From Costus lasius (Eukaryota; Streptophyta; Magnoliopsida; Zingiberales; Costaceae): a stretch of DNA of 64,000 nucleotides. Below are positions 36,160-49,600 of the stretch, one piece after another. Within the stretch, counting starts at the first letter, position 1, and every line of letters begins with the position of its first letter. The notes under the pieces are model-generated. The model did no database searches. It was not told where the DNA came from and saw only the letters and a list, made by a program, of their open reading frames with translations. Location of the stretch: NCBI GenBank assembly GCA_027563935.2, contig JANVAS020000203.1:3038001-3102000 (forward strand), written 5' to 3'. The translations under genes were made by a program, and so were the position numbers.

Positions 36160-39100
36160 CCAATAGCCGAAGCATAAGGCGTATTGTCCATTTCATCTTT
36201 CTCAGTCTGTGTTTGTGGACACTGACTCTTTGAAAGACTCAGACCATGTCTGACTAGAAGATACCCTCTTTTAGAATTTTCTAAATGGAATCTCTCCAAG
36301 ACTTTATCGATGTAAGTACTCTGGCACAGCCCGAGAAGCCTCTTAGATCTATCTCTGTAGATCTTCACACCTAATACATAGGCTGCTTCTCCTAAATCTT
36401 TCATCTGGAAACATTTTCTTAACCATGCTTTGACAGCATGTAGTTCAGGAATATCGTTTCCAATGATTAAGATATCATCGACGTAGAGGACTAGGAAAGT
36501 AATCACGCTCCCACTAAACCTCTTATATACACACGGGTCATCTTCATTATTGATGAAATCAAATTCACAGATTGATTCATCAAAACGAATATTCTAGCTT
36601 CTTGATGCTTGTTTAAGTCCATAAATGGACTTCTTTAATTTGCATATTCTATGACGATCTGATGGATTAGTGAAACCTTCAGGTTGTGTCATATACACAT
36701 CCTCTTCTAATTTTCCATTAAGGAAAGCGGTCTTCACATCCATCTGCCAGATCTCATAATCATAATATGCCGCTATCGCAAGAATAATCCGAATAGACTT
36801 GAACAAAGCTACAGGAGAGAAAGTTTCATCATAATCTATCCCGTAGATTTGTTTGAAACCTTTCGCAACTAGCCTGCCTTTATAGGTAACCACGTTACCA
36901 TCCATGTCTATCTTCTTTTTGAAGATCCACTTACAGCCTATAGGGATTACTCCCGGAGGCGGATCAACCAAATCCCAGACTTGGTTATCTAACATGGAGT
37001 CCATCTCGGCTCGCATAGCTTCAAGCCATCTCGCTGATTCCGGTCCACTAACCGCATCCTCATAAGTGAGGGGTTCATCATCAATGATGTAGACTTCGTC
37101 ATAGCGCTCAGGCTGTCGACGGATCCTTCCCGATCTTCGTGGTTCCCGTGATATCTGAGCCTCAGGTTGATCAGTAACCTGATCTACTGGCTCAGGCTCA
37201 TCCAACTGTGCTTGACTACTTTGTCCTTCTTCTGGATTCTCATCCAGCTTTATTTCTCTCCCACTGGCCTCTTGCAGAAGAAATTCTTTCTCAAGAAAAA
37301 TAGCCGTTCGAGCAACAAATACTTTGTTCTCTTTGGGATCGTAGAAATAATAACCCTTAGTTTCTTTAGGGTAACCGACAAAGATACATTTCTCAGATCT
37401 GCTCTCTAGTTTCCCAGAGGCGAGCTTTTTGACATAAGCCTCGCAACCCCAGATCTTAATAAATGTCAAGCTCGGCTGTTTCCCATACCATAACTCATAC
37501 GGAGTCTTTGAAACGGCCTTGGATGGCACTCGGTTTAGTACCTTTGCAGGTGTTTCCAGTGCAAATCCCCAAAAGGAGTAAGGTAGAGTAGCCTGACTCA
37601 TCATAGAACGAACCATATCCAGTAAGGTTCTATTTCTCCTCTCGGACACACCATTCCATTGCGGTGTTCCTGGCGGAGTGAGCTGTGAGATAATCCCACA
37701 CTCCTTCAGATAGTCAGTAAACTCATGACTCAAGTATTCTCCACCTCGATCTGAACGAAGTGCCTTGATATTTTGGCCTAGCTAATTTTGTACTTCATTC
37801 TTGAACTCTTTGAACTTGTCAAATGATTCAGCTTATGTCTCATAAGATAGACATAGCCATATCTACTGAAATCATCAGTAAAGGTAATGAAGTATGAATA
37901 GCCACCTCTGGCATGTTTACTAAATGGCCCACACACATCACTGTGAATGAGGTCAAGTAAACCTGAAGCCCTTTGACCTTTATTAGAAAAAGGGGACTTC
38001 GTCATTTTACCTATTAAACAAGCTTTGCATGTATCCAGCTCCTCATAGGAGAATGATCCCAGCAGTCCATGGTCATGCAACCGCTTAATGCGCTTCTTGT
38101 TAATATGGCCTAAACGACTATGCCATAACAAGGTGCTGTCATCAGCATACTTGGCTTTCTTAATATCAATCTGCTGTATAGAACATTCCATGTCCAACAT
38201 GAATAACCCATTGTTAATTGACCCGGTAGCATAAACAATATTATCAAAAGAAATATAACGCTTTAAAATTTTGCATTCAAAGGAAAACCCTTTCCTGACA
38301 AGAGCAGGAATAGAGATAATATTCTTAGTTATGCTCGGTACAAAATAACAATTGTCCAGTTCTAATACAAAACCAGATGGTAAAGAGATGTGATATTCTC
38401 CTACAGCAATAGCAGCAACCCGTGCCCCGTTTCCTACTCGTAGGTCCACCTCATGCTGTCCCACCTGTCTTCTTCTCTTGAGTTCCTGTACATTTGAACA
38501 AATGTGAACTCCATATGCAGTGTCCAACACCCATGAAATAGAAGAAGAAACCATGACTTCTGTCACGAAAATACCTGAGCCAGAAGCGAAAGTCTTGCTT
38601 CCCTTCTTGTCTCCTTGGAGCGCTTTACAGTCCTTTTTCCAGTGACCCAACTGGCCACAATGGAAACATCTGTATTCCTTTGACCGCTTAATCTTTTGCT
38701 TTAGAGCCTTGTTGTAGCTCTTGATAGGGGCTTTGCCCTTCGTCCCCTTCTTCTTGTTCCTGGAAGGAACCATTAGGATAGAGGATGAAGGCTTTCCCTT
38801 CTCAAGAGTCTCCTCTGTAGTAAGGAGCATGTTCAGTAACTCCGCCGGCGTACAGTCGATCTTGTTCATATTAAAATTAATAATGAATGGATCGAAAGAG
38901 GCCGGGAGAGACTGCAGGATGATGTCTACAACAAGCTCCTGATTGATGGTGTGTCCCAGTTTCTCTAGAGCTTCTTTGTACCCAATCATCTTGAGCACGT
39001 GAGCTCCCACTGGACTCCCTTCAGTCAGTTTGCTCTGAAAGAAAAGTTTCGTCAAGTTATAGCGTTCAGTCCTTGCCTGTGCAGCATACAGCATCTTGAG

Positions 39101-39388
39101 GTTTGCTATAATTTCTATAGCAGATAAATCCTCATGCTGACGCTGCAGCTGTGGCGTCATAGACGCTAGCATAAGGCAAGCGACATCAATGCTATCATTG
39201 ACATGCTTCTCATAAGCTTCCCGAACCGCCCTTGCGGCGTTCGCAGCGGGTTGAGGCGGTATAGCCGTCTCGAGGACATACAGCTTCCTCTCAGCCTTAA
39301 GAACAATCTTAAGGTGTCCGTACCAGTCTGAGAAGTTTGGCCCAGCAAACTTCTCCCTTTCCAGTAGGGATCGCACATTGAAATTTGT
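36160..39388 (-). pseudogene. C2 gag-pol, broken
   Basis: It is closely related to C3 and keeps gag, zinc knuckle, protease, integrase and most of RT (YVDD near 36476-36487). Breaks seen against C3: the start ATG (39386-39388) now reads ACA, leaving the next possible start at a GTG at 39374-39376; a one-base deletion near 37833; CAG to TAG near 37783; TGG to TAG at 36594-36596; and loss of about the last 218 residues, including RNase H, beyond 36160. The integrase catalytic Asp and Glu regions and the RT core are still readable in pieces. No complete protein can be made. Confidence 0.9.
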
Positions 39389-42300
39389 GGTGTTCGTTGC
39401 TGCAGGAATCTACAACAATGCAAGAACAGCAAGGTCAGTATCAATGTTAGAATCAATTCAGGACTTAAGAATGATTCTTTTCTCACTATTTTATCTGGCT
39501 GAAAAATCCAGCAAAACAGCCCGAAAGAGTAAAACTCTTTTAGTGAGATGGGATCCAGATTTCATACTTGGTCTCCGCGTCCCGCTTAGGCGAGATAAGA
39601 TGCACAGAGAGTACAAGCACTAATCTCTGGTAGGCAATCCCTGCCAATCGCCAACCCGTGCGATTCCCCTTCATCTGGGCAATCCAGCAGACTGTGCCAA
39701 CTGAGTTGGTACAACACAGTCTCTGATCCCACAGATGGCTGCCTCCATATAGCTACCATATTGTCACATCCCGTTATCTTAACCCCAAACAAGCAACACA
39801 AGTCATAGAGAAACAGGATGTTATCATACAAGATCGATTCACATGCTAGGTAAAACCAAGTTCAAGAAAACACGATTTGAAAATTTTCGAGAATCCATAC
39901 ATAGAATCTCAGCGAAAACACAATTTCAGAAATGTACCTGCCACCAGGCAATACTTGCACTAGACATATGCAAGTCAACAGTTATATCAAAACCACATAA
40001 AATCCGTAAAATCCATAAATCACATAAAGGTACCTGCCACCAGGCAATACTTGCACTAGACATATGCAAGTTCACATTTATATCAAATCCGATTGCAAAA
40101 ATACCAATCGACTCAAATTGAGAACCAAAGTCACAATATCGATTTTATAAGTTCATAACTAACATCAATGATACCAAACACCGAAACCAGGCCAAAGCCC
40201 GCGGTGACACAAAAATCAAAATCTTAAAACTGCCACAACCGGCAACACAAGTTCACATAGTTCACATAGTTCGGCCACAACTGGCATCATAAGTTCACAT
40301 AGTTCACATAGTTCGGCCACAACCGGCCCCAGACAATTAAGCACAAAAGTCTTATCACAACATCCATATAAAATGCTAACTGGTAATGCGCCCCTGCTCT
40401 ACACCTGTAAATATTGAGGGAGTGAGCTACACAGCCCAGTGAGTGGATAGTCTCAAACGACCATCCATAACATACACTCAAAAATACATGCAGATTATTT
40501 TAAAAACATTTAACAGAATATCATGTCAACATATAACAAAACTAAAGGACAGAACTCATATAAAACAATCAGGTGTAAACTGCTAAGACATCATTGTCAC
40601 CAAAGAGTAACCAGGGTTCTAGAGCTATACTCTAAACCAACTAATGACTTAATTGACCTAGTTGTCCAGCATAATCAATAGTGACCATTATGGTCCAACC
40701 CGGCTTTGGCCTAAGCACTGGGAGAAGCCTGCAAATCACATGCAACATATATACATGGACAGTGTGTAGACTCAAGAGGTAATCCCCACCTGGTCAAGAT
40801 GTGATACCTTGATCTACACCACCCCATAATCACAAAAATCTAAGCGTCTAAGAGTGATAACATCAAGAGGTGGCCCCTGTCCGACCAAGACATGGCACTT
40901 TGCGCCTTATATCACTCGTTCTCCCAAAGGGTTCCTTAACTGGACAACACCAGACACATCTTATATCTTATTTCACAAAAGTGGACTCCTAAGTGTCAAC
41001 TAAACTCTAGGATAGTCATTTTTATCACAATAATCACATCAGGTAGGCTGAACAACAACCCCCTCACATATCACAATACAGGGCTGAAATCTCCAACCCT
41101 TAACATATCACATATAGACTATCCCCTTGAGTACACAGTTACACTTAGCCTTAGTCCTAACCATTCCATGACCACAACACATAATATTCGAAAATCACAT
41201 AACCACATAATATTCGAAAATCACATAACCACATAATATTCAAAAAAATCACATAATCACATAATATTCAAAAATCACATAATCACATAATAGTGTAGTC
41301 CTTAGGTTTCATGCTGATTAGTTCAGTCTAACCTTGCTATTTTATCACCCAAGTTTCTCAAACAAAGATACATGGCCATAAATATATAACCATAAATATA
41401 TAGCATGCTACACACATAAAGAAACATTCATGGATTGCATTTAACAAGCATCCATAAAATCAACATAAAATTAAAACATGTATTCTTACAAACTACTTTA
41501 CAAATTACTACATGTAACCCACGGTTTCTACAACATATTATCTACCTAAATCTTAAACCTTAGTTAACAAGAATTTCAAGAATATCTACTTAAAATTTAA
41601 AACCATAATTAATAAGAGATTCATGCAAGCTACTTAAATTCCATGTAAGAAATATCAAAATTTCGGTTTTCATAAGTAATATCAAGATTTCGGTTTTCAT
41701 AAGTAATATCAAGATTTCGGTTTTCATAAGAATATCAAGATTTCGGTTTTTAACATGGTAAAGTTTCCAAGAAATCAAATGTATCATTTAACACAAACAC
41801 AACCAAATTGATAGATCTAATAAGACACTCCACTCACCTCAACCGAGAATACCAAGATGAAGATCTCTCCAAAATTTTCGTCTAAAGCCTTGAAGTGATC
41901 CTAGAAAGACGCCAACAATGGAAAAGAAACGCCTCCAAACACCAAAGACGCCGGCCAAAAAGAAGAGGAAGAAGAAGATCGTCTCCAAGCCTCCAAGAAT
42001 CGCCAACTCTTGCCCTAGCCGTCGTCCAAGGTTTTCCTCAAGCCAAAAATCGCCAACTTTCCTTACCTAACCCCAATTACCCACTTAAAATTTGATTTTT
42101 TTAAAAATTTTTAACCCGCTAACTAATTAATTCAAATCCATCTAATTTAAGTGCAAACCCAATAACTAATTAATTCGAATTTTAAACCCAATAAGTGTAA
42201 ACCCAAAGTTAACTAATTAATTTAACCATTAACTAACAATTTAACCATTCACTTAAACGAAAATCCAATAAGGATTAACTTAACACCCAATAAGGTCTAT

Positions 42301-43940
42301 TTAATTAATTACAAATTAACAACCAATAAATTTCTAATTAATTAATTATAAATTAACAACCAATAAACTCTAATCAATTAATTACAAATTAACAATCAAT
42401 AAGCCAGTTAATTAACATCCAACAAGCTAGTTAATTAACATCCAATACTGCTTAACGTAATATCCACAGTCAATGATTTTATTTAAATCAAAAATAATAC
42501 TTACCAGGACTTAAGATCCTTGGATCTTACACATATGCTCAATATGTAGCCTACATGGTCAAGCTGACCCGACCTACTCCCTGGACCACCACGTGCTATG
42601 CTGAGCAACGAGAAGCGATAAATCCCTTCTCTGTAACACGCAGGTGTAATCACACACCGTCTGAAGATAGATGGGCGTGCCCACTGAGTGGGTACAACAC
42701 GGCCCCAACGATAGTCAGAACAGTGAGGTTTCGCGTCAGAAGGCTATCGTGCTTGATATTTAACGTTGGATTTTAACTGTCCTTTTATCTTCTTACTATC
42801 ATGCAAATCCTATGGTGATAGCAGAAGAATAGATCATGCAGTTACTAAAGCCTAAGTAAGACCTTAATTCACTTAAGTCTTCACTTGAGCTCTTCATGGG
42901 TCTTTAGCATTTCATCTGGCCCAACCCGGGCCCAAGCGCCCACTACAGCTCAGATGCGCCCACCAGGTAAAATGCGCCTGTCCTAGAGTCGAACCCTAGA
43001 CCTCCCACTGGTGAAGCCACTTGCTGCATGCGCCTCTGCCATGTGTGCTCTGTGCTCATGTCTGATTAAATTACAATTTAATCTATCTAGACATGATTGA
43101 CACGCAGGTCAATTACACTTTATAAATTAATTAAAAATGTGATGTGCAGATCACAATAAATAATTTACAATATACATCCAGGCACGCAGGCCCCAGCACA
43201 GCACACATTAAAATTGGGCAGCCCACATAAGATTAAATAGACAATCATCATGTTATACAAACATCAAGTGATCCAATCAAGAAAATAAAATTTTCGAAAA
43301 TCCCATTGGCTTCAATTTTATTTCCTTATGTGCCCTACTACCTTACAACGGTCCATTAATAGGGATCCACTCATCAGACCTAGTCAGACCCACTGCCCTT
43401 GCATGCACCAAGTCATAACCAACTTGAGTCGACCTCATGGTCAACAATGCATGCGTTAAGGGCTGAACGTCCCTCATGAGTTCTGGCAAGCGGGTGTGAC
43501 CCCGGGCCTTAATCATGAGCGTTCACTGGTTGTCTCAATCAGACATCGCTACATGCCTTTCTGCAGTCGACCAATAGCCACCACATGCTTGCGCATAGGT
43601 GCCATCTGGTCGACCCATCTAGGCTGTCAGATGGTCTGATCAGACTGTTGGGTCTAGACTGGACGATGACTTCAACCCTAATAACCCGTCTAAGTTTTAA
43701 AGTAGGCGCTTAGATCTAAATGGATGAGCGCAAGTTGTTATAAGTTTTGATAAAAATAACATTCATCATGCGCCAACAATAAACATCATACATGCGCTAA
43801 TTGTAAAACAGACATCTATTTTCGCAAACTAGCATGTAGTTTCGCATGATGATAAAAGTTAGATCTACTCATCGTAAACATGGATCACACATGTCAAGCA
43901 ATCATATGAACATACCAGAACCTATAGCTCTGATACCAAT
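39389..43940 (-). other. C2 leader with tRNA-iMet primer site
   Basis: This non-coding leader is interrupted by the gypsy solo LTR at 39762-42531. On the minus strand TGGTATCAGAGC (43927-43938) lies two bases from the 5' LTR. No gene is seen. Confidence 0.8.
39762..42531 (-). mobile_element. Gypsy solo LTR related to G1 (TSD catat)
   Basis: The plus strand starts TGTCACATCCCGTTATCTT and ends TTGGATCTTACA, and module order matches the G1 LTRs (TACCTGCCACC, GCCCGCGGTGACAC, GAGGTGGCCCC repeats). catat flanks it (39757-39761 and 42532-42536). 2770 bp, no internal region. A TACCTGCCACCAGGCAATAC segment is duplicated (39937 and 40031). Three copies of TTTCGGTTTTCATAAG lie near 41660-41730. Confidence 0.9.
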
Positions 43941-45612
43941 TGAAAGTTCCATTAAAGGGGGCGAAACCCTAATAGGCGCATATCAGAGGTTTTGCATTGA
44001 GCGGAAGCTAGGGTTTCTAAAGGATCGGTTTGCATGTCATATAATCAACTTGAAGATTGTATAGATCAACACAAGGATCATACCATTGCCATTGCTTGGA
44101 TGGCGGCTTGGAAGAAGAGGGCGAGCGGCTCTCCTCCAAAGGTGACGCACACAAGGTGAAGATGACTACTTCCTTGGCGTCTTTGTGCTAGCAAAGCTTC
44201 AAGGTTTCCCTTCGTGAAGGAGATGAGAGATGTCTCTTGGTTTTGTTCTCTTCCCTTTGCGTGAAGTCTCACCACCACACGAGAGAGGTCGAGAGAGGAG
44301 AAGATGGCGACGAGAGAAGCGTTGCTCTTCGAACGTGGAGGCGTTCCACATTTTGGAAAAACCGATTTCCAAAAATAGCAAGCCACTACTTCAACGCAAG
44401 ATGCGTTTACCCCAATCGCAACTTTCTCCCTTGACTTGAACCATGCGCTCACACTAAGTGAACCGGTTCAATTTCATTTAGTTCAAAGACCAAATTAAAC
44501 CAAGCATTGGTCTAGATCAAATTAAACCATAAGGCTCAAGATCTAATCGTACATCTCTTAATGCTCTTGATCTCACCGATCTAGCATCAATTCTCTCGAT
44601 CGAAGCTTACCAATCTCAAGCTCTAATCAATCAAACATGATCAGACCAGATCTCACTTACAATCAGAGTTTAAACTCCTTTAAACTGAACCAAAACAATT
44701 CAGTCCACACGATCTGACATAAGTAAGCTATATCATCAAATTGTGCGACCCTAAGGGTTTCCTTTAAATGTCGGTAACGATAACTTACGTTATCACGATC
44801 AGTGAGGGGTATCTAGCAACACATCACTGTCTCCCGATATAAAGGAAAGAGTCTTCCAAGACTACACCCAAACCACAGCACAAGTGTGAACCCAAGTCAC
44901 TTGACATATGTGTTTCCTTTGCCACTGGATGTTCTTATTGGACAAGCGTGTCAAGCCTGTAATTCCAATATGATGAGAGTGGTTAGATCAGATGAACATA
45001 GTCATCTGGGTATAGCCATACACTTTATCAACCATCTCATCCAGGGGGCCCCTTCAGAATATCACACTCCAAACAAGGAGACGGCAATCCTATATCTATC
45101 ACTAGTGCCCTAACATGACTCATGCTCACTATCCAAGATAGTCTATAACCATTATGTTTCAAATGATATTGAACTACCTCAAAACAATGCCAATCATCAT
45201 TTAGAAACACAAGTGATCTCAAGTTAGAGGAAATATGCCACTTGTTTGCATATAAGGATTATTCACATTGTGACAAGCAATCGAATATCCTAAGTAGGGT
45301 CTGTCCAGTACATCCAATGTACCCATGAGTCTACATCTTATTCCATGCTCGAAGCATCCTATAAGATTAGAACACATATTAGTCTCAATCATATCAAGGC
45401 TGTCTCATGTTCACCAAGATATCTCGACTAAGGACAAAACTGCATGTCAGCCAAGCTGAACAGCATTGAGACATTATTCAGAAGTATACATATTGCAGCA
45501 GATAATGTAACAACCTGAATAACAACCATTGCCTTTATAAACATAGAGTTTATACATGATACTGATAACAACCCAAGGCCTCAAACATTAGCCTTAAGGG
45601 CATACCCCAACA
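43941..45612 (-). repeat. C2 5' LTR
   Basis: 1672 bp, gap-free match to 30558-32229. Flanked on the right by acatc. Open frames inside recur in every family-B LTR and are not conserved as proteins. Confidence 0.92.
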
Positions 45613-45617
45613 ACATC

Positions 45618-46657
45618 CACAAGCAATCAACACCAAGCGTAAGCACAACAATTGGAAAGGAAGAGGTAGCGTATACCTTGTAACTTTGATTTGAAAAAAA
45701 AAATGAGGAGGATCCTCAAAGTACAAGTCACTCAGGTGGCCTGCCCGCGATGACAAGTACTCAATCCTCACTCGGAGCTACCACAACTTCATAGGCTCCC
45801 ACTCACTTAGAGGCTACCACTAAGAAGAAAACTTGGTAAGCTGAAAATAAAGGAGGGGCGCCCACTCTCTTTTATAGGAGAAGAGAGGGAGGTCACATCT
45901 TTTGCATGCACACAAGGTTGTTGGAGAAACCAACAACTCCCTAACAACCAAAAAGCTAGTCTAAGATGCTGGAATAAAATCATAACAACCACAAAAAGGC
46001 ATCTACCAACTAAAATAAAACAAAAAAAGGTGGTGGAGGGGGGTAGGCGCATGGGCTGGGTGACTTTGGCCTGTTGATTGGGCCATTGGGGCGTGCTACG
46101 CCATCTCCGAACATGCCACGATGAAACAACAGAATTGGCTGATGGTGGGTTCGTTCTACATAGTGTTAACTGATTCTTGGGCGGTGTTGAGCACTCGATT
46201 GTGGTAGTGGTCCTTTGCCAGTGCTTCGAAAGGCCTTGTTGCCAAGTTTATCAGGTGGAGAGGCCCCGAAATGGTGGTTGATGGACTGAAAACCCCCACA
46301 AAATGGTGGGGGGTGAAGAACATTGAGAGCCTCGAACGGTGTGAAAAATGGAGCTTTTCTGCATTTTTGAGCTCTTCACGAGCATGGGTGTTCATCCATG
46401 CACGGCCATGAATGAGTTTAGGACTGGGTCTAGATTTTGCGCCTAGGCTTTCATGGGCATGAAAGCGTTCACGTCTGAACTTCTAGTTTTTGCCGAGATA
46501 TTCACGGGCATGCAGCAGTGCTAGCCCTAGCCTATGCATCCATGCACGACCATGAAGATTTTAACACCTGTGGGTGTGTAGTCTGGGCCAACCTCCATTT
46601 GGGTTGAAATTTTAGGGGTGTCTTCCTTGGGTCCTGGAGAGTCTGATGGTGTGTCTT
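45618..46657 (-). other. Unassigned segment, possible LTR on minus strand
   Basis: Not coding. Read on the minus strand, CTCCTATAAAAGAG (near 45870-45883) looks like a TATA box. Upstream of it (46376-46560) lie short palindromes such as CTTTCATGGGCATGAAAG (46448-46465) and related CATGCACGGCCATGAA. This arrangement resembles the U3 regions of A1 and A2. I could not find both ends or a target duplication, so the element type is open. The last bases before 46657 repeat the D sequence at about 50105-50135. Confidence 0.4.
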
Positions 46658-46662
46658 CTTGG

Positions 46663-49600
46663 TGTAACGCCCTCGATTTTTCTGAATTATGATTTAAGGT
46701 TAGAAATTCTGTTTCTGTATTTTTTATCTGTTATTTTGGGATTTTTGCCTAAGTGTAGGAATTTTTCCTACAGGGCAAAAATAATTATTTTGGTTGGGGA
46801 TTTGAACCCTCAACCTTGATTCTTTGCTCCTGGAATTCCTTCCACCATGGTGGCGCATGTTTCTGTTGTTATTGGAGTGGCGCAGGGTGGTTAAGCCCAG
46901 GTAAGCCCATAAAACCGATTTTTCACTTAAGTTAACTGGGTTATTGGATCTTGGATCCGTTTGGGGTGGGAGAAAAAGAGGAAATTTCGTGAGAGCTCCT
47001 CTCCCTCACGACTTTGTTGGTTTCTTGCCCTAGCCGCCTGTGGTTGTCGCCCCTCACTGTGCCTGGCGCCTCCTGCAAATTTCTGACGCTGGTGGTGGCA
47101 GATTGGTGGTGGACGAATTTCCTGGAGATCCCTGATCCTCTGTTTTGGCGTTTTTCTCTGTGGACGATTTTTTCTGTGAGTAATTCGATCCTAAGGAGTC
47201 TAATCCGCTAAATTGTAGATTATCATGCAATTAAAATTTGTTATTTGCAATGATTATCTGTATGAACCAAAAATCTGCAAGTAAATCTTATTTTTGTTTT
47301 CGTTAATACAAATATTTATAAGGTTCTGCATTCTCCAATCTGACCTTTGTGTACTATAACCCCAATATCTCATGGCCTATAGATCCAAATCACACGAAAT
47401 AAATTTTGTATGAAACTAGACACATTCGGCTTTTATTTGAATATGATATCGACCATATCCGAGCTGTATTCGTATTTCAATCTGTATTGCAATCTAGCTG
47501 TACAAAATCAGTTTTCTGGGAATCTGGATTTCGACCTTTATGTGTTCGAACCATCATATCTCCCTAGGTATAGCTCGAAATCTTGTCAAATCAGTTTTAT
47601 TAGAAAGTAGACTCGAAGGGATTCATTTTGACTACCATGTCGCCTATTTTTTGTTAGTTATTGGATCTGAAATTTGTGTCGCAATTCTGATATACGAATC
47701 TGTTTTCTGGAATTCTGAAATCCCGACCTTTCTATGTTCGAACACCCATATCTCCCCGGTTATAACTCCAAATCCGACGGATTCAGTTTTATTGGAAAGT
47801 AGATTCAAATAGCTTCATTGTGAATATCATATTGCCTATTTTAGATTACTTATTTATGCATATGTGAAATTCGAAATTTACCTGTGCCGGACGAATATTC
47901 CTTTGTGAGAAAAATTTATCCTGTATGGTTTAATCTCTTAAATTGTGATCTGTAGTTCTTCTAAAATTTATTTGCTTGATGAGAAATTATAGAGAAAACA
48001 AAATTTGGGGATTTAACTAAGAACTTAGGAAATTTTCGAAAATCATGGTTCGGGCCAATTTTGGGGCTTTTGTCATTTTCCTTCACAAACGTACAATTAA
48101 AATTATCTGTAGTGGGGGACTGAAATTATTTTCATGAAATTTGTATGTTCTGCAAGGATTCTGAAAATTTCGCCCCTTGCGGTGATTTCTTTTGACTCAC
48201 GTTTTTTAGGAATTTTGGGGAAGAATATTACAATGAATATCTGTATATATTTTCCTATAATTCCTAGGCTTGTTTAATTGTTTGTTATGTGAAAAATTTC
48301 TATTCTGTACATATGTTGTGAATTTTCTGAAACTTTGAATGTGTTATAACCTTTGTGAGAACATAGAATGGTTTGACATGAATTAAGGATAGTTGCATGA
48401 AATCTAAGGAATTCACTCATATATTACTTCTGGTTGATGGTAAAAATTATGAAGTGTGTTCAGCTTTGATTTTCTGCAAATTGTAATTTGTTAAGGACTG
48501 GATATTGGGGTGTGTCATTTTCTGGTTTGTTAGACTTTGGGCATGATGTAAGAATTAAGTAGTGATTAGTTCTACTCCTCCGTTTCAGTATAATCTGTTC
48601 TGTAAAATTATGCCCTAGTGTAGCATTCTTCCGTGTCCTTACCCTCCTTCTGTGGCGCTGTAATGGTGCTGATAGTCTACTACGACCCATGAGACACTAG
48701 TGAAGGGTAGATGTGAGCTGGTCTCACCTTCCGTTCTCCCTCCACTATTTCTGTTCTGTTCTGGGTATTGGAGGCCAGAGTGCCACGTCCTGACAAGACG
48801 GGGGCCACCCACTGATACCTCCTCTACCATTCTGTTCAGGGTATTGGAGACCAGAGTGCCACGTCCTGACAAGACGGGGGCCACCCACTGATACCTCCTC
48901 TACCATTCTGTTCAGGGTATTGGAGACCAGAGTGCCACGTCCTGATAAGACGGGGGCCACCCACTGATACCTCCTCTACCATTCTGTTTCTGATATGCAT
49001 GCATGTCTCATCCTCGGCAGAGGTGGGGTCAGACCTTCTGTGGTCTTCAGGCCTTCTGTGGCCTTTCTGTTTCCGATGTAGACTATCCGTTTGGACTCTG
49101 AAAATTCTGATTTTCTGTCTGTCAGTTCTGATTTCTGTAGTTCTATTCCGATCTGTAGTATTTCGATCTGTAGTATAGATGTGTTGGGCGGTGTGATTAG
49201 TTGGAATGGGTTGGTATACTTGTATCCTACTCCATGCTTGATGCCTATTGTTATGTGATTATGTTTTATTTCTGACATGAGTGTGCATGTTAAGCTGATT
49301 TATCTTATCTGTTTTAAAAAAAAAAAATGAATTTCAACTTAAGCATGATATTTTGATGTGTACTATGGATGGCTTTTAGTGTCTTTTACTCACTGAGCTT
49401 TTTAGCTCACCTCCGTTGTTTAAATATTTTCAGGTGAGACATCAGGGCAGTGATCTCTACAGATGACTTAAATTGTTATGATGCTAATGTTTTAAGAGTT
49501 GTATTCTAAAGATTTATCAGGCCTGCGTGCCTAATTTCCTATGACTTATATGACACGTTCTATCTCCTGAGGGCTTATGCCTGTTTTCAGGATATTATAT

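Larger units (their letters stand above)
30558..45612 (-). mobile_element. C2: rearranged Ty1/copia element (TSD acatc)
   Basis: Two 1672-bp LTRs (30558-32229 and 43941-45612) differ at about 12 sites by eye (0.7%) and are flanked by acatc (30553-30557 and 45613-45617). Between them, read leftward, are the leader with a gypsy solo LTR, a gag and pol broken at several points, a second copia 5' LTR inserted in pol, that inner element's leader and gag start, and then the tail of C2. The end of C2 pol and most of the inner element are missing. Confidence 0.88.

Noticed and set aside
48639..48960. Repetitive proteins on the minus strand
   Set aside because: They are the 76-bp tandem repeat read in shifting frames, because 76 is not a multiple of three.
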